20,368 nucleotides of DNA, from positions 1 to 20,368 of IMG/VR virus record IMGVR_UViG_3300020474_000168. One strand, given 5' to 3'. The first letter of the stretch is position 1; each line of letters begins with the position of its first letter. This DNA comes from a virus. Under the pieces are notes generated by a model. That model searched no databases, was not told the origin of the DNA, and saw only the letters and a program-made list of their open reading frames with translations. The position numbers were made by a program, and so were the translations under genes. Of this stretch, positions 1 to 8,600 are shown one piece after another.

Positions 1-371
1 CCCTAAACTCTGGATATACTCCTCTAGCAAATTCATTTGTTGATGATGACGCGATCGCATCTTATTATATTTCTTCTTTGGACGAACCAGTATCTAACAT
101 TGAACAGTACCCACCAGAAGATGTTTCACAAGGAGACAGTCAAGAGATGTTCGACGGGCCACTAGGCAAACGTCTAGGTTTAATGGTAAAGTCAACCGTT
201 GGCTTACAATCTAGTGATGCTTTGTTCGATGAGTTGGGTACAACACTGACTAACCCAGGCGGCTTTGCCGCGGCAACATATAAAACAATAGACACAACTT
301 TGAACGTTGTAGGTGTTACAACAGGTTATTCAATAGACATACCAATTAAAATCATAAGATTTAGCAGTTAA
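1..371 (+). CDS. Probable virion structural protein, C-terminal part (5' end outside window)
   Basis: The reading frame is open from base 3 to the TAA at 369-371, so this is the last ~122 codons of a gene that begins before the window. An in-frame TTG at 78 exists, but the frame continues upstream without a stop, so that is not a convincing start. The visible part begins with an acidic, loop-like stretch, then a Gly/Thr-rich segment, and ends in alternating hydrophobic residues (GYSIDIPIKIIRFSS) that look like beta strands. I do not recognise the family. A role in the virion is inferred only from the two structural-looking genes directly downstream in the same orientation, 18 bases away. A catalytic role cannot be excluded, but no catalytic motif is visible. 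Confidence 0.6.
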   Translation, partial: LNSGYTPLANSFVDDDAIASYYISSLDEPVSNIEQYPPEDVSQGDSQEMFDGPLGKRLGLMVKSTVGLQSSDALFDELGTTLTNPGGFAAATYKTIDTTLNVVGVTTGYSIDIPIKIIRFSS

Positions 372-389
372 ATAAGTTAGGAGAAAACT

Positions 390-1526
390 ATGTCAGCAGG
401 CACATTTTATAAAACATTCAACAGTTCAGATAGAACAACAACAAGAACACTATTACATGAATCTATTCCAATTACAGGAACACTTGTTTCAGGTACTTAT
501 AATACCTATAATGATACTGGTCCGGTTGCAAGAGGACAAAATATAAAAACATTTGCTCATGGCATTTTTCAATCTGTTTATGATTATCCTTTCTTAAGTT
601 CATCTGCAAATCATATTTTTGATATTGCGGTAGGGTACAGTAGCACATCCCCACTATCGGGTGCTGCAGCAACTCAAAACGCAAAAAAGATAAACCTTTA
701 TAATCAAATGGCTCAAGTGCTTTCTGGTTATGATACAAACGGCAATGTTAGGCCTTTTGATGCTGACGGTACGTTAAGTTCTGGTGAGAAAATAAAAGAT
801 GCTATTTTTGTTAATTTTTCGCGCTTGCTTGTGAAAGATGAAGTAAAGAAGGGTAGTTTCTCGATGATTATTGGAACAGGATCTGACCCTACGCTCACAT
901 CATCTTTTGAGCAGCACACCCGCGCTGTAACCATAAACGATTCCGGAGCAGAAACTTCGTATAAGGTAAACTCACCGGCCGGTGAATATGGAATATTGAA
1001 AAGCAACGCCGTCGGAACCCCAAATGTAGGACTATTGTACTATCAAGCAGGAATAGCAGTCCTGACAGCATCAATATTCCAGTCATCATCAGACGGCCTC
1101 GCACACACCAGGCATAACTTTGATCCCCTCCCTGCTGCGACGGACCATACCGGTCTTTTCATCTCAATGTCTGCAGTCGGAAACATATATGATACAATGA
1201 CTGGCTCAACAACAGACGTTGCAGCAGACAGTATTAGAAGAAGAATATCCAATATCTCTTTCAATAATACAACTGAACTTAATTCTACCATTTATTTTTG
1301 CAGAGCAAATCACAATGAATTCAACTACAGCTCAAACCCAACTTACTTAAACGGGTCAAAGATAAGAGTTAAGAACAATAATATTTTGGCACCACCAAAA
1401 GCTTATGTAACTACAGTTGGCTTATACTCAGCAGACAATGAATTGCTAGCAGTAGCAAAATTATCCGAGCCCCTAAAGAAGGACCCGACGAACGAACTAA
1501 CATTGAGAGTCCGTCTGGATTACTAA
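390..1526 (+). CDS. Probable virion structural protein, paralogue A (378 aa)
   Basis: ATG start with a good ribosome binding site (TTAGGAGAAAACT) just upstream; stop TAA at 1524-1526. The protein is rich in Ser, Thr, Asn, Gly and Tyr, has no membrane segment or signal peptide, and looks like an all-beta phage structural protein. It is clearly paralogous to the next gene. Shared blocks are VKKGS, an aromatic strand ending YYQAGIAVLTAS (LYEQGICILTGS in the paralogue), NYSSNPTY (NYSNNPTF), and a C-terminal block with VGLYSADNELLAVAKL and a final VRLDY (IGIYDKDDNLLGVATL and LRLDF). I have an impression of similar proteins in marine T4-like phages annotated only as structural, but cannot name the part. 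Tail, baseplate or fibre attachment are all possible. The next gene starts 1 base after this stop, so the two are probably co-translated. Confidence 0.75.
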   Translation: MSAGTFYKTFNSSDRTTTRTLLHESIPITGTLVSGTYNTYNDTGPVARGQNIKTFAHGIFQSVYDYPFLSSSANHIFDIAVGYSSTSPLSGAAATQNAKKINLYNQMAQVLSGYDTNGNVRPFDADGTLSSGEKIKDAIFVNFSRLLVKDEVKKGSFSMIIGTGSDPTLTSSFEQHTRAVTINDSGAETSYKVNSPAGEYGILKSNAVGTPNVGLLYYQAGIAVLTASIFQSSSDGLAHTRHNFDPLPAATDHTGLFISMSAVGNIYDTMTGSTTDVAADSIRRRISNISFNNTTELNSTIYFCRANHNEFNYSSNPTYLNGSKIRVKNNNILAPPKAYVTTVGLYSADNELLAVAKLSEPLKKDPTNELTLRVRLDY

Positions 1527-1527
1527 A

Positions 1528-2706
1528 ATGAGGGGTAAAAAAAGGTTTAAGAATGGTGATGTTTACAACAACACCATTGTAACATACCCTGATTTTGAAT
1601 TCTTTATATACAACAGTAACATATACATAAACAGAGAAACTGCAAAGGATGGTAATTTTTCTAATAAAATTAACCATGTTCCACAAGGGTTCATATCTTT
1701 ACATGAAATAAATGTCAACAGGCCTGCAGACAGTTTAGTATTTCCTTTTATAACAAAAGACAGCGCCCGTACCGCGTTCCGGACAGTAACAACTAGTAAC
1801 TTCCAAGACTCATCACAATTTACTTTTGGCGATACTATATCTGGTTCTTATCCTTTGTCTGGAAGTATCAACAGAATTTATGTGCAATCATATGAAAATG
1901 ACAACAAAAGATTTTTAAGGTCCCTGCAAAACTCAATTGAGGTTGGAGGGTATATGAACAGTAGCTTTAGTTATTCATCCATCAATGCAGCAGATGCAAA
2001 CATCATAGAAGTACCATCTATATTTTATGGATCACAAGTTAAGAAAGGTTCGGTTCAGTTGGACTATTACATCACCGGAACATTATTGGGAACCTTAAAA
2101 GACACTAAGAAAGACGGAAGATTAATTGAAACAGTAGGTCCCCGAACAGGTAAAACAGCGGGCATTATTTTATATGAGCAGGGTATATGTATATTAACAG
2201 GCTCGTATGATCTTAGTGCTGATAATGCTTCAAAAGATAAATACTTTCATTCTAGCACGACCAGTTTTCCTAACTGGTTGAGCTTTGGTTCTGGAATGAG
2301 GGAGACCGCAGGTTCAGGTTCGGCAAAGTCATCCGAAAATGTAGGAACTATTCCCTCTTATATGATCAAGCTTAAAGGCACAAACAAGATACCGACTCTC
2401 ACAATGTTAGCAAGAGCAGAAAAGGGAGAACACAACTATTCTAATAATCCGACGTTTATTGATTATGGCAACTCAGGATCTGTAAATCTTACGAGTGGCT
2501 CATACGTTGAAACATCTAGAACAATAAAAAATATAGCAAAGTCAAAGTATAAGGGACACCAGGAAGAGTTTGAAAAAATAACGTATATTTCAAAGATAGG
2601 TATTTATGATAAAGATGATAACTTACTGGGAGTCGCAACACTGGCAAATCCAGTAAAGAAAACAGAAATTCAAGATTATTTATTCAAGCTAAGGCTAGAC
2701 TTCTAA
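1528..2706 (+). CDS. Probable virion structural protein, paralogue B (392 aa)
   Basis: The ATG lies one base after the upstream stop (TAA-A-ATG) with only a weak SD, which suggests translational coupling to paralogue A. The stop TAA at 2704-2706 shares its last A with the ATG of the next gene. Composition and layout match paralogue A: a Ser/Asn/Tyr-rich body, the VKKGS block near residue 172, the ILYEQGICILTGSY strand, the HNYSNNPTF block, and a C-terminal IGIYDKDDNLLGVATL followed by LRLDF. Paralogue B carries extra residues between the NPTF block and the C-terminal block, including a lysine-rich stretch before the ISKIGIY strand. No enzymatic motif is visible. Function within the virion is unknown. 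Tandem duplication and divergence is the simplest origin. Confidence 0.75.
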   Translation: MRGKKRFKNGDVYNNTIVTYPDFEFFIYNSNIYINRETAKDGNFSNKINHVPQGFISLHEINVNRPADSLVFPFITKDSARTAFRTVTTSNFQDSSQFTFGDTISGSYPLSGSINRIYVQSYENDNKRFLRSLQNSIEVGGYMNSSFSYSSINAADANIIEVPSIFYGSQVKKGSVQLDYYITGTLLGTLKDTKKDGRLIETVGPRTGKTAGIILYEQGICILTGSYDLSADNASKDKYFHSSTTSFPNWLSFGSGMRETAGSGSAKSSENVGTIPSYMIKLKGTNKIPTLTMLARAEKGEHNYSNNPTFIDYGNSGSVNLTSGSYVETSRTIKNIAKSKYKGHQEEFEKITYISKIGIYDKDDNLLGVATLANPVKKTEIQDYLFKLRLDF

Positions 2707-3368
2707 TGGACGCCTTAAAAAGAAAGATGAAGTTTTTAGCTACAAAACTTTCAGCTTTGCAATCAGAGATTGTTGTATCCAGGGAAATATTCCACGCAGC
2801 CCATGCAGACGTAAAGAAAATGTTCGACCAAAAGTATTTCCCGGAAATACCAGTAAAGAACGAAGAAAAACAAGAAGATATAAAAGAATACTCCGAAGAA
2901 GAAGCGCAGCAAAACAATACTCAACAAGAGGAAGTAATACATGAAGAGCAAGCTAAAAACCAAGACTCTCCTGAGACTCAATCAGCAGAAAAAATCGCGG
3001 ACCCAGAAGTTAAAAAGATGTTTAAAAAAATAGCACTGCAGTGTCACCCAGATAAAATTGGAGAGTTAGAGGAAGGATTCGAGAAAAAGAAGAAAGAAGA
3101 GCTTTACAGTAAAGCACGCCAAGCGCTCGAAAGCAACGACGTTGTTCTCATGGCTGACGTCGCGAATGAGTTAGGAGTTGAGGTACCAGAAATTACTGTT
3201 GATCAATTAAAACAAACAGAACAGAAAATAATCGCTATAAAAAATGAGCTACATCATATAGAATCTACATTAGTATGGCACTGGTTCTTTACAGAAGATT
3301 TAGAAAAAAAAGAAACCATGCTTACAAGAATTTTTGAGTTAATGTATGCAAACAATCCTAGGTCTTGA
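2706..3368 (+). CDS. DnaJ-like J-domain protein (220 aa)
   Basis: Residues ~100-160 look like helices II and III of a J domain around an HPD motif (H114-P115-D116, context ALQCHPDKIG), followed by a lysine-rich loop and the helix starting EELYSKARQALES. The HPD tripeptide is the part of Hsp40 proteins that stimulates Hsp70 (DnaK) ATPase. Helix I of a canonical J domain is not obvious. Residues ~1-40 are a helix, ~55-95 are a very acidic Glu/Gln-rich linker, and ~165-220 are a helical tail. In the cell it would most likely recruit host DnaK, perhaps for virion assembly or replication-complex remodelling; that is inference. The start ATG overlaps the previous stop by one base (TAATG), and its 3' end overlaps the resolvase gene by 23 bases. 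An assembly role fits the structural genes upstream and a replication role fits the genes downstream. Confidence 0.75.
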   Translation: MDALKRKMKFLATKLSALQSEIVVSREIFHAAHADVKKMFDQKYFPEIPVKNEEKQEDIKEYSEEEAQQNNTQQEEVIHEEQAKNQDSPETQSAEKIADPEVKKMFKKIALQCHPDKIGELEEGFEKKKKEELYSKARQALESNDVVLMADVANELGVEVPEITVDQLKQTEQKIIAIKNELHHIESTLVWHWFFTEDLEKKETMLTRIFELMYANNPRS

Positions 3369-3885
3369 TATCTCAACCTCTATTACAGGGGCAACGGTAA
3401 TTCAGGACGGTAAAATTTTAGAAACAGTTTTTTGGGACACGAGAAACAAAAGAAAGTTCCCCACTTTCTATGAAAAAGCAAAGTTTATTAAAGAAAATAT
3501 CTTGACAATAAGAAACAACTATGATATAAATAATATATACATTGAACAGTCTCTGCATTCGTTTAGGTCGGGATTCTCATCGGCACAAACACTATCAACA
3601 TTATCCAGGTTTAATGGAGTTGTGTCGTGGTTTTGTTTTGAATTGTTTGGGATCCAACCAGAGATGATCGCCGCCACATCAGCGCGCAAACAAGCAGGCG
3701 TAGGAATCAAACGTGGAGACAATGCAAAAGAAAAAGTCTTAGAATTTGTTATTGACAAGTACCCTGATATTGAGATACAATATACAAAACATGGAAATCC
3801 AAAACCAGGCATATTAGATATGTGCGACAGTATTGTAATCGCGTTAGCAGGAGATAAACTTGTCAGAGAAGCTAAAACTACTTAA
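3346..3885 (+). CDS. ruvC: RuvC-like Holliday junction resolvase (179 aa)
   Basis: RNase H-fold nuclease of the RuvC type, expected to cut four-way junctions and other branched DNA. The four acidic residues of E. coli RuvC (D7, E66, D138, D141) have counterparts here: D8 in the first strand (ILGLDISTS), E67 (IYIEQS), and D158/D161 in the last helix (LDMCDSIVIA). The length is close to the 173 residues of E. coli RuvC. The ATG at 3346 lies 23 bases inside the upstream gene; starting here puts the first strand at the very N-terminus, as usual in the family. The 3' end overlaps the primase gene by 26 bases. T4 itself uses the unrelated endonuclease VII (gp49) to resolve branches before packaging, so this enzyme may fill that job. 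Confidence in the fold is high; substrate specificity is inferred. Confidence 0.85.
   Translation: MQTILGLDISTSITGATVIQDGKILETVFWDTRNKRKFPTFYEKAKFIKENILTIRNNYDINNIYIEQSLHSFRSGFSSAQTLSTLSRFNGVVSWFCFELFGIQPEMIAATSARKQAGVGIKRGDNAKEKVLEFVIDKYPDIEIQYTKHGNPKPGILDMCDSIVIALAGDKLVREAKTT
3849..3854 (+). promoter_or_regulatory. Ribosome binding site deciding a TTG start (primase)
   Basis: AGGAGA lies five bases before the TTG at 3860, inside the end of the resolvase gene. No ATG or GTG occurs in this frame before the zinc-finger cysteines, so this site and the TTG are the best start for the primase. Confidence 0.65.
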
Positions 3886-4777
3886 GAAAGCCCTCGGCCG
3901 TTGCTGGTCTAATGATGACGAACATCAGTTTCACTGCCCAAAGTGCAATCACCACAAACTAAAGTTATCAGTTAATATAGAAAAAGATGTATTCAAGTGT
4001 TGGATATGTGATTACTCTGGCACAAAGATATCTCCGCTTATCCGCAGGTTTGCACCGGCTTACTACGCAGACTGGCGTAGCCTGGCTGGGGAGGTTGACC
4101 TTTCAAAGTATGATACTATTTTTGCTGAGCACGTACCCGAACCACCACAGATTATTGATCTACCAGAGAACTTCCAAACACTAACAGGTAAAAAGACAAG
4201 ACTTAAAAAGCGAGCCCTTAAATACCTTTACTCCCGCGGCTTTACAGATAGAGACATACTAACTTGGAAGATTGGCTTCTGTGACTATGGAGAATATCAG
4301 GATAGGATTATCATCCCAAGCTTCGACGATGATGGCAACGTTAATTTCTTTGTGGCAAGATCATATACGGACGACTGGATGAAATACAAGAACCCAAGAG
4401 TCAGCAAGGATATTATCTTCAACGACCTTAACATCGACTGGGACGATGATGTGATTCTGGCCGAGGGCGTGTTCGATGCAATGAAATGTAAAAACGCTGT
4501 GCCACTACTCGGTTCAACTCTGAGAGAGAACTCAAGATTGTTTCAGAAGATATGCGAACGCAAGCCGGATGTGTACTTGGCGCTCGACGAAGATGTTAAA
4601 GGAAAAGAGTTCGGGATAGCAAAGAAACTAAGAGAATATGGTATTAAAGTTATGTCTATTGATGTCAGCGGCTATTCAGACATCGGAGAGATGCCACAAG
4701 AGGTGGTAGAAGAGCGAAAACAAAATGCGGATATTGTATCGGATTTAGACTATTTACATTACAAACTTGATTTTTAG
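3860..4777 (+). CDS. DNA primase, zinc finger plus TOPRIM (gp61/DnaG-like, 305 aa)
   Basis: Makes RNA primers for lagging-strand synthesis, working with a replicative helicase that is not in this window. Residues 26-50 carry a CHC2-type zinc ribbon with four cysteines (C26, C29, C47, C50; contexts HCPKCN and KCWICD). The centre has the DnaG-type block around LTWKIGFCDYGEYQDRIIIP. The TOPRIM domain follows with E202 (VILAEGVFDAMK) and the metal-binding acidic pair D243/D245 (LALDEDVKG). Length is similar to T4 gp61 (about 340 residues), and no helicase domain is fused. Translation starts at a TTG with a strong SD and overlaps ruvC by 26 bases, so coupled expression is likely. Stop TAG at 4775-4777; a small gene follows nine bases later. 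Alternative: a DNA-binding TOPRIM protein with another role, but the zinc ribbon plus TOPRIM order is characteristic of primases. Confidence 0.88.
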   Translation: MSEKLKLLKKALGRCWSNDDEHQFHCPKCNHHKLKLSVNIEKDVFKCWICDYSGTKISPLIRRFAPAYYADWRSLAGEVDLSKYDTIFAEHVPEPPQIIDLPENFQTLTGKKTRLKKRALKYLYSRGFTDRDILTWKIGFCDYGEYQDRIIIPSFDDDGNVNFFVARSYTDDWMKYKNPRVSKDIIFNDLNIDWDDDVILAEGVFDAMKCKNAVPLLGSTLRENSRLFQKICERKPDVYLALDEDVKGKEFGIAKKLREYGIKVMSIDVSGYSDIGEMPQEVVEERKQNADIVSDLDYLHYKLDF

Positions 4778-4786
4778 GAGACCAAA

Positions 4787-4957
4787 ATGGAACTTACAAA
4801 AAGAAGACTAAAAGAAATCATCGCAGAAGAGATGAACCACTTAGCAGAAACAGGCGACCTTAATATGATCACCGAAGCAGAGAAGAAAGCATTCGAGATT
4901 ATTCTTGAAAAGCTTACACCAAAGCAACTTGAAAATCTCGGCCTTAAAAGAATTTAG
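4787..4957 (+). CDS. Small protein with capsid-targeting-like leader (56 aa)
   Basis: ATG preceded by TTTTAGGAGACCAAA, a good SD that overlaps the upstream stop; TAG at 4955-4957. The protein is helical and charged. Its first 21 residues (L8, I11, I12, E14/E15, L19-A20-E21) resemble the N-termini of the genes at 4961 and 16572. L19-A20-E21 and I28-T29-E30 both fit the L/I-x-E cleavage consensus of T4 gp21-type prohead proteases. I infer that it may be a prohead core or internal protein. Outside that leader I recognise no family; the remainder (EAEKKAFEIILEKLTPKQ) looks like two amphipathic helices. Alternative: an unrelated small regulatory protein with a chance helix. Confidence 0.65.
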   Translation: MELTKRRLKEIIAEEMNHLAETGDLNMITEAEKKAFEIILEKLTPKQLENLGLKRI

Positions 4958-4960
4958 TCT

Positions 4961-5554
4961 GTGAAGAAATCAGAACTAGAGCAAATTATCAAAGAAGAGA
5001 TTCGAGCGGTTTTATTCGAATCTGACCCTAAGCGAAGACTCGGGCAGAATTGGTTTCAAAGAAATTTCACTCCGGATGATTCTTTAGCTCTAGGTATGCC
5101 CCCCGGTATTGGCAACCTTGCGAAAGCAGCATCAGCTCTTTTTAAAGGAACAAAAGCGACCAAGGCAGCAAAAGTGCTAAAGCCAACTAGAAGGTTGTCT
5201 CTCGCACAGAGAAACTTGTTTTCCAGAATTAAGACTGACAAAATAGAAATACACACACCAACACTTGACAAGCTGGGTAGACTTGGTAAACCCGTGGCGA
5301 CAAAGCCATCGGCCGATCAGCTTGCCAAAGTCGAAGGGGTTATAAGAAAAACCATGGATCATCATTCAAAAGGTAGGTACGAGTTTTTTGAAGATGCACT
5401 AAGAGCCAACCTGGTCCCAAAATTACCAGTACCAAAGACTGTAACAGGTGAGTTTGCAAACGCTACGGTTACCTTACAAAGGGTTCAGGGTAAAGAGTTG
5501 GATATCATAGCTAGAATAGTTAAGGCTCCGCCTGCACCACCAAGCCAATTTTAA
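4961..5554 (+). CDS. Basic protein with capsid-targeting-like leader (197 aa)
   Basis: Starts at GTG 4961, three bases after the upstream stop; no strong SD is seen, so reinitiation is likely. The GTG is supported because the product then begins MKKSELEQIIKEEIRAVLFE, nearly the same as the start of the gene at 16572. Residues 18-20 (L-F-E) followed by S21 fit the gp21-type cleavage consensus. The remainder is strongly basic and Ala/Lys/Pro-rich (PKRRLGQNW, FKGTKATKAAKVLKPTRR, KPVATKPS) and ends in a Pro-rich tail (APPAPPSQF). Positive charge and lack of signal peptide or membrane segment suit a DNA-associated protein packaged inside the capsid, as T4 internal proteins are. That is inference; no enzymatic motif is recognised. 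It ends 75 bases before the 47/46 gene, with a promoter in between. Confidence 0.7.
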   Translation: MKKSELEQIIKEEIRAVLFESDPKRRLGQNWFQRNFTPDDSLALGMPPGIGNLAKAASALFKGTKATKAAKVLKPTRRLSLAQRNLFSRIKTDKIEIHTPTLDKLGRLGKPVATKPSADQLAKVEGVIRKTMDHHSKGRYEFFEDALRANLVPKLPVPKTVTGEFANATVTLQRVQGKELDIIARIVKAPPAPPSQF

Positions 5555-5570
5555 AAGTTTGTGAAATAAC

Positions 5571-5599
5571 TTGACAGTCCTTCTAAATTCTGCTATACT
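5571..5599 (+). promoter_or_regulatory. Strong sigma70-type promoter before the 47/46 fusion gene
   Basis: TTGACA (5571-5576, perfect -35), a 17-base spacer, and TATACT (5594-5599, five of six match to the -10), with a TG at 5591-5592 that makes an extended -10. The transcript would begin near 5606, giving a leader of about 24 bases that contains the GGAG ribosome binding site at 5621-5624. It should be read by unmodified host RNA polymerase, so the downstream recombination gene is probably expressed early or middle, unlike the late structural genes. Confidence 0.85.
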
Positions 5600-5629
5600 T
5601 AAATCACAATAACCATTTACGGAGAATAA

Positions 5630-8600
5630 ATGAGATTTGCTCATATTGCGGATACCCACATCCGAAATCTAAAATATCACTTCGAATACAAAGAGGTATT
5701 CAAACAACTATATAAATCATTAAAAGAAGAAAAAGTGGATTATATTATCCACTGCGGAGATATCGCACACACAAAGACACAGATATCGCCAGAGTTTGTT
5801 GACATGTGTAGAGACTTCTTTCAGAACCTTGCTTCCATCGCCCCAACCTATATTATTTTAGGTAATCACGACGGCAACCTACGTAACGGTTCAAGACAGG
5901 ATGCCCTGTCCCCTATTGCAAAAGCCATCAATGACCCTAATCTTATTTTGCTTAAGAACGCCGGCGAAGCAAGGATCGATGATAAATTTTGTTTGAATGT
6001 TTTGTCTGTCTTTGATGAAGACAATTGGGTGGAACCATCTGACTACGATTCGGTTAACATTGCTCTGTATCATGGCGCTATCAACAAATCAAAAACAGAT
6101 AGTAACTGGACACTAGGCGGAGATCACGGTATTGAAATCTTTGAGGAGTTTGACTTTGGTTTTCTTGGAGATATTCACAAAACTCAACAGCTGGACAGCG
6201 AAGGCCGCATTTGGTATGCAGGTTCAACAGTCCAGCAGAACTTTGGAGAGACTTTGGACAAAGGCTATTTGCTTTGGGATATTGAAAGCAAAGATCAGTT
6301 TACTACTAGACTTATTACTTTTGACAACCCAAAGCCTTTCGTTACGCTTACGTTGAGCGAGAAGGGTAATTTGCCTAGAGCGAAGCCACCAGAGGGCGCA
6401 CGTCTTCGTATTGTGTCTGAAAGCAATGTGTCGCTAGACAAAGTCCGCAAGGCCGTAGACATTGCAAAATATAGGTATAACCCAGAGTCGGTAACTTACC
6501 TCAACAGAGCCGCCGGTAAACAAATTAAGGTTGCTGCACCTGAAGGTTTAGAAAAACAAGACCTACGCGACTTGAAAACGCAAGAAGCTCTAATAGCCGA
6601 GTACCTAAAAGAATATGAAGCAACTGAAGAGGTGCTTGAAAAAGTTTATGAATTGAATAAGCAGTTCAATAAACAAATCGAAGAAAACGAAGATGTCATG
6701 CGAAATGTTAACTGGTCGCTTCAAAGTTTAGAATGGGACAACTTATTCAATTATGCAGAAGGCAACACCATCGACTTTACAAAGCTAGAAGGTATTGTTG
6801 GCATATTTGGAAAGAACTATTCAGGTAAGTCTTCTATTGTGGATACATTGCTTTACTCTATGTACAACTCTACATCTAAATCGATCCGTAAGAATCTGAA
6901 TATCATAAACCAGAATAAAGACGAATGTGTCGCTACAGCAACAATTAAGGTTGATGGAACAGACTATATCATCGAGCGCAAGTCTAACAAGTATACAAAG
7001 CGCCTAAAGGGTGTTGAGACTCAAGAGGCAACAACTGACCTAGAGTTTTATTCACAAGACGCCATTGGCAACCACACAGGTTTAAATGGTACCTCTAGGC
7101 AAGATACTGATAAGAATGTAAGAAAGTACTTTGGCACATTGCCAGATTTTCTGGCAACCTCAATGGCTTCTCAGTTGGACTCTTTGTCATTTATCAATGA
7201 AGGCTCAACTAAGAGAAAAGAGTTTCTAGCAAAGTTTTTAGACCTAGAGATCTTTGATAAGAAGTTCAAGATGGCAAAAGAAGCCTCTGCTGAAATAAAG
7301 GTGTCATTAAGGCGCCTAGAGGGTATTGACTTTGATGCAAATATTAAAGATATCAAGACAGAGATTACTAAAGGTGAACTTGCGATTGAGAAAAATAAAG
7401 CAATTTGCACCTCCCTCAAAGAAGAGATGGCAGAGTTAGCACAAGAGGTTAGTCTCTTGGAAGATAAGATATCTTCTGTCCCTGCAGAAATTATTGACCC
7501 TGTTTTGACGGCCAACAAAATAACACAAAAAGAAAAATCCATATTACAAATAAATGCCAAGAAAACGAATGCACAAAAAAACATTGATGAAAATAAAACC
7601 AAGTATGAAAAAATTGAAGACTTTTTAAGGGCCTTTGAAATTGAAAAGTATAAGGAAAAGAAAGAGTCTTTTACAAAAGTCAATGACGAATTGAATAAAT
7701 TAATTTTACTTTTAGAAAGTTTATCTTTGCAAAAAAGCTTACTAGTAACAGAACAAGATAAAGTCTGCACAAGTTGTCACCCACTTATTGGGGAAACCAT
7801 TAAATCAAAAACAGAAGAAATATCCTCAGTTGTACAAAATATCAATACCATAGGTGATGAAATTTCACATGAAGAGATGACCAAGGTAGATAAGTACATA
7901 GACAAATACAATGCTCTAATTGAAAAAAGAGACAATCTTGCAAACTCAATAACGACTAGCAATTTAATTATCGAACGAGCAGACAGCATGCTGTTCAAGG
8001 AGCAGGTCGAACTTGATGATCTTAAAAGCAAAGCTACAGAATATGAAAAAAACAAAGAAGCAATTGAAAACTTAAAACAATTAATATCATACAAAGAGAA
8101 ATTAGAAAAACAGTCTGAAGATAAAGAACAAGAGATGAATTTGTGTGAACAAAAAATTATGCAACTACACAAAAGGCACGGGTCTTCGGAGCAGAAGCTA
8201 TCACACACCCAAGAACAACAGCAAGAGTTTCGTGAACTAGAGCAAAATTTTGCTGCATATCATCTTTTTATGGTTTGTTGTCATCCAAATGGTGTTTCTT
8301 ATGAGATCATTAAAGAGAGGTTACCTTACATTAATCAAGAGATATCCAAGATATTGACCAATATTGTGGAGTTTGAAGTCTTCATATCTAATAACGAGGA
8401 TAAGTTAGATATCTTCATTAAGCACCCTAGTCATGATCCTCGCCCATTGGAGATGGGATCTGGAGCAGAGAAGACTATTGCAAGTATGGCAATACGTTTA
8501 GCTTTTTTAACAGTGTCCAGTTTACCAAAGTCTGACCTATTTATACTTGATGAGCCGGGAACTGCTCTCGATGAAGAAAATATGGAAGGCTTTGTACGCA

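Noticed and set aside
3987-4184. Plus-strand frame of 65 codons inside the primase.
   Set aside because: Out of frame with a motif-bearing gene and without its own SD.
7171-8208. Two long open frames on the minus strand (7171-7770 and 7777-8208).
   Set aside because: They lie opposite the coiled-coil part of the 47/46 gene; their Ser/Phe/Leu-rich products are the usual antisense shadow of Lys/Glu-rich helices.
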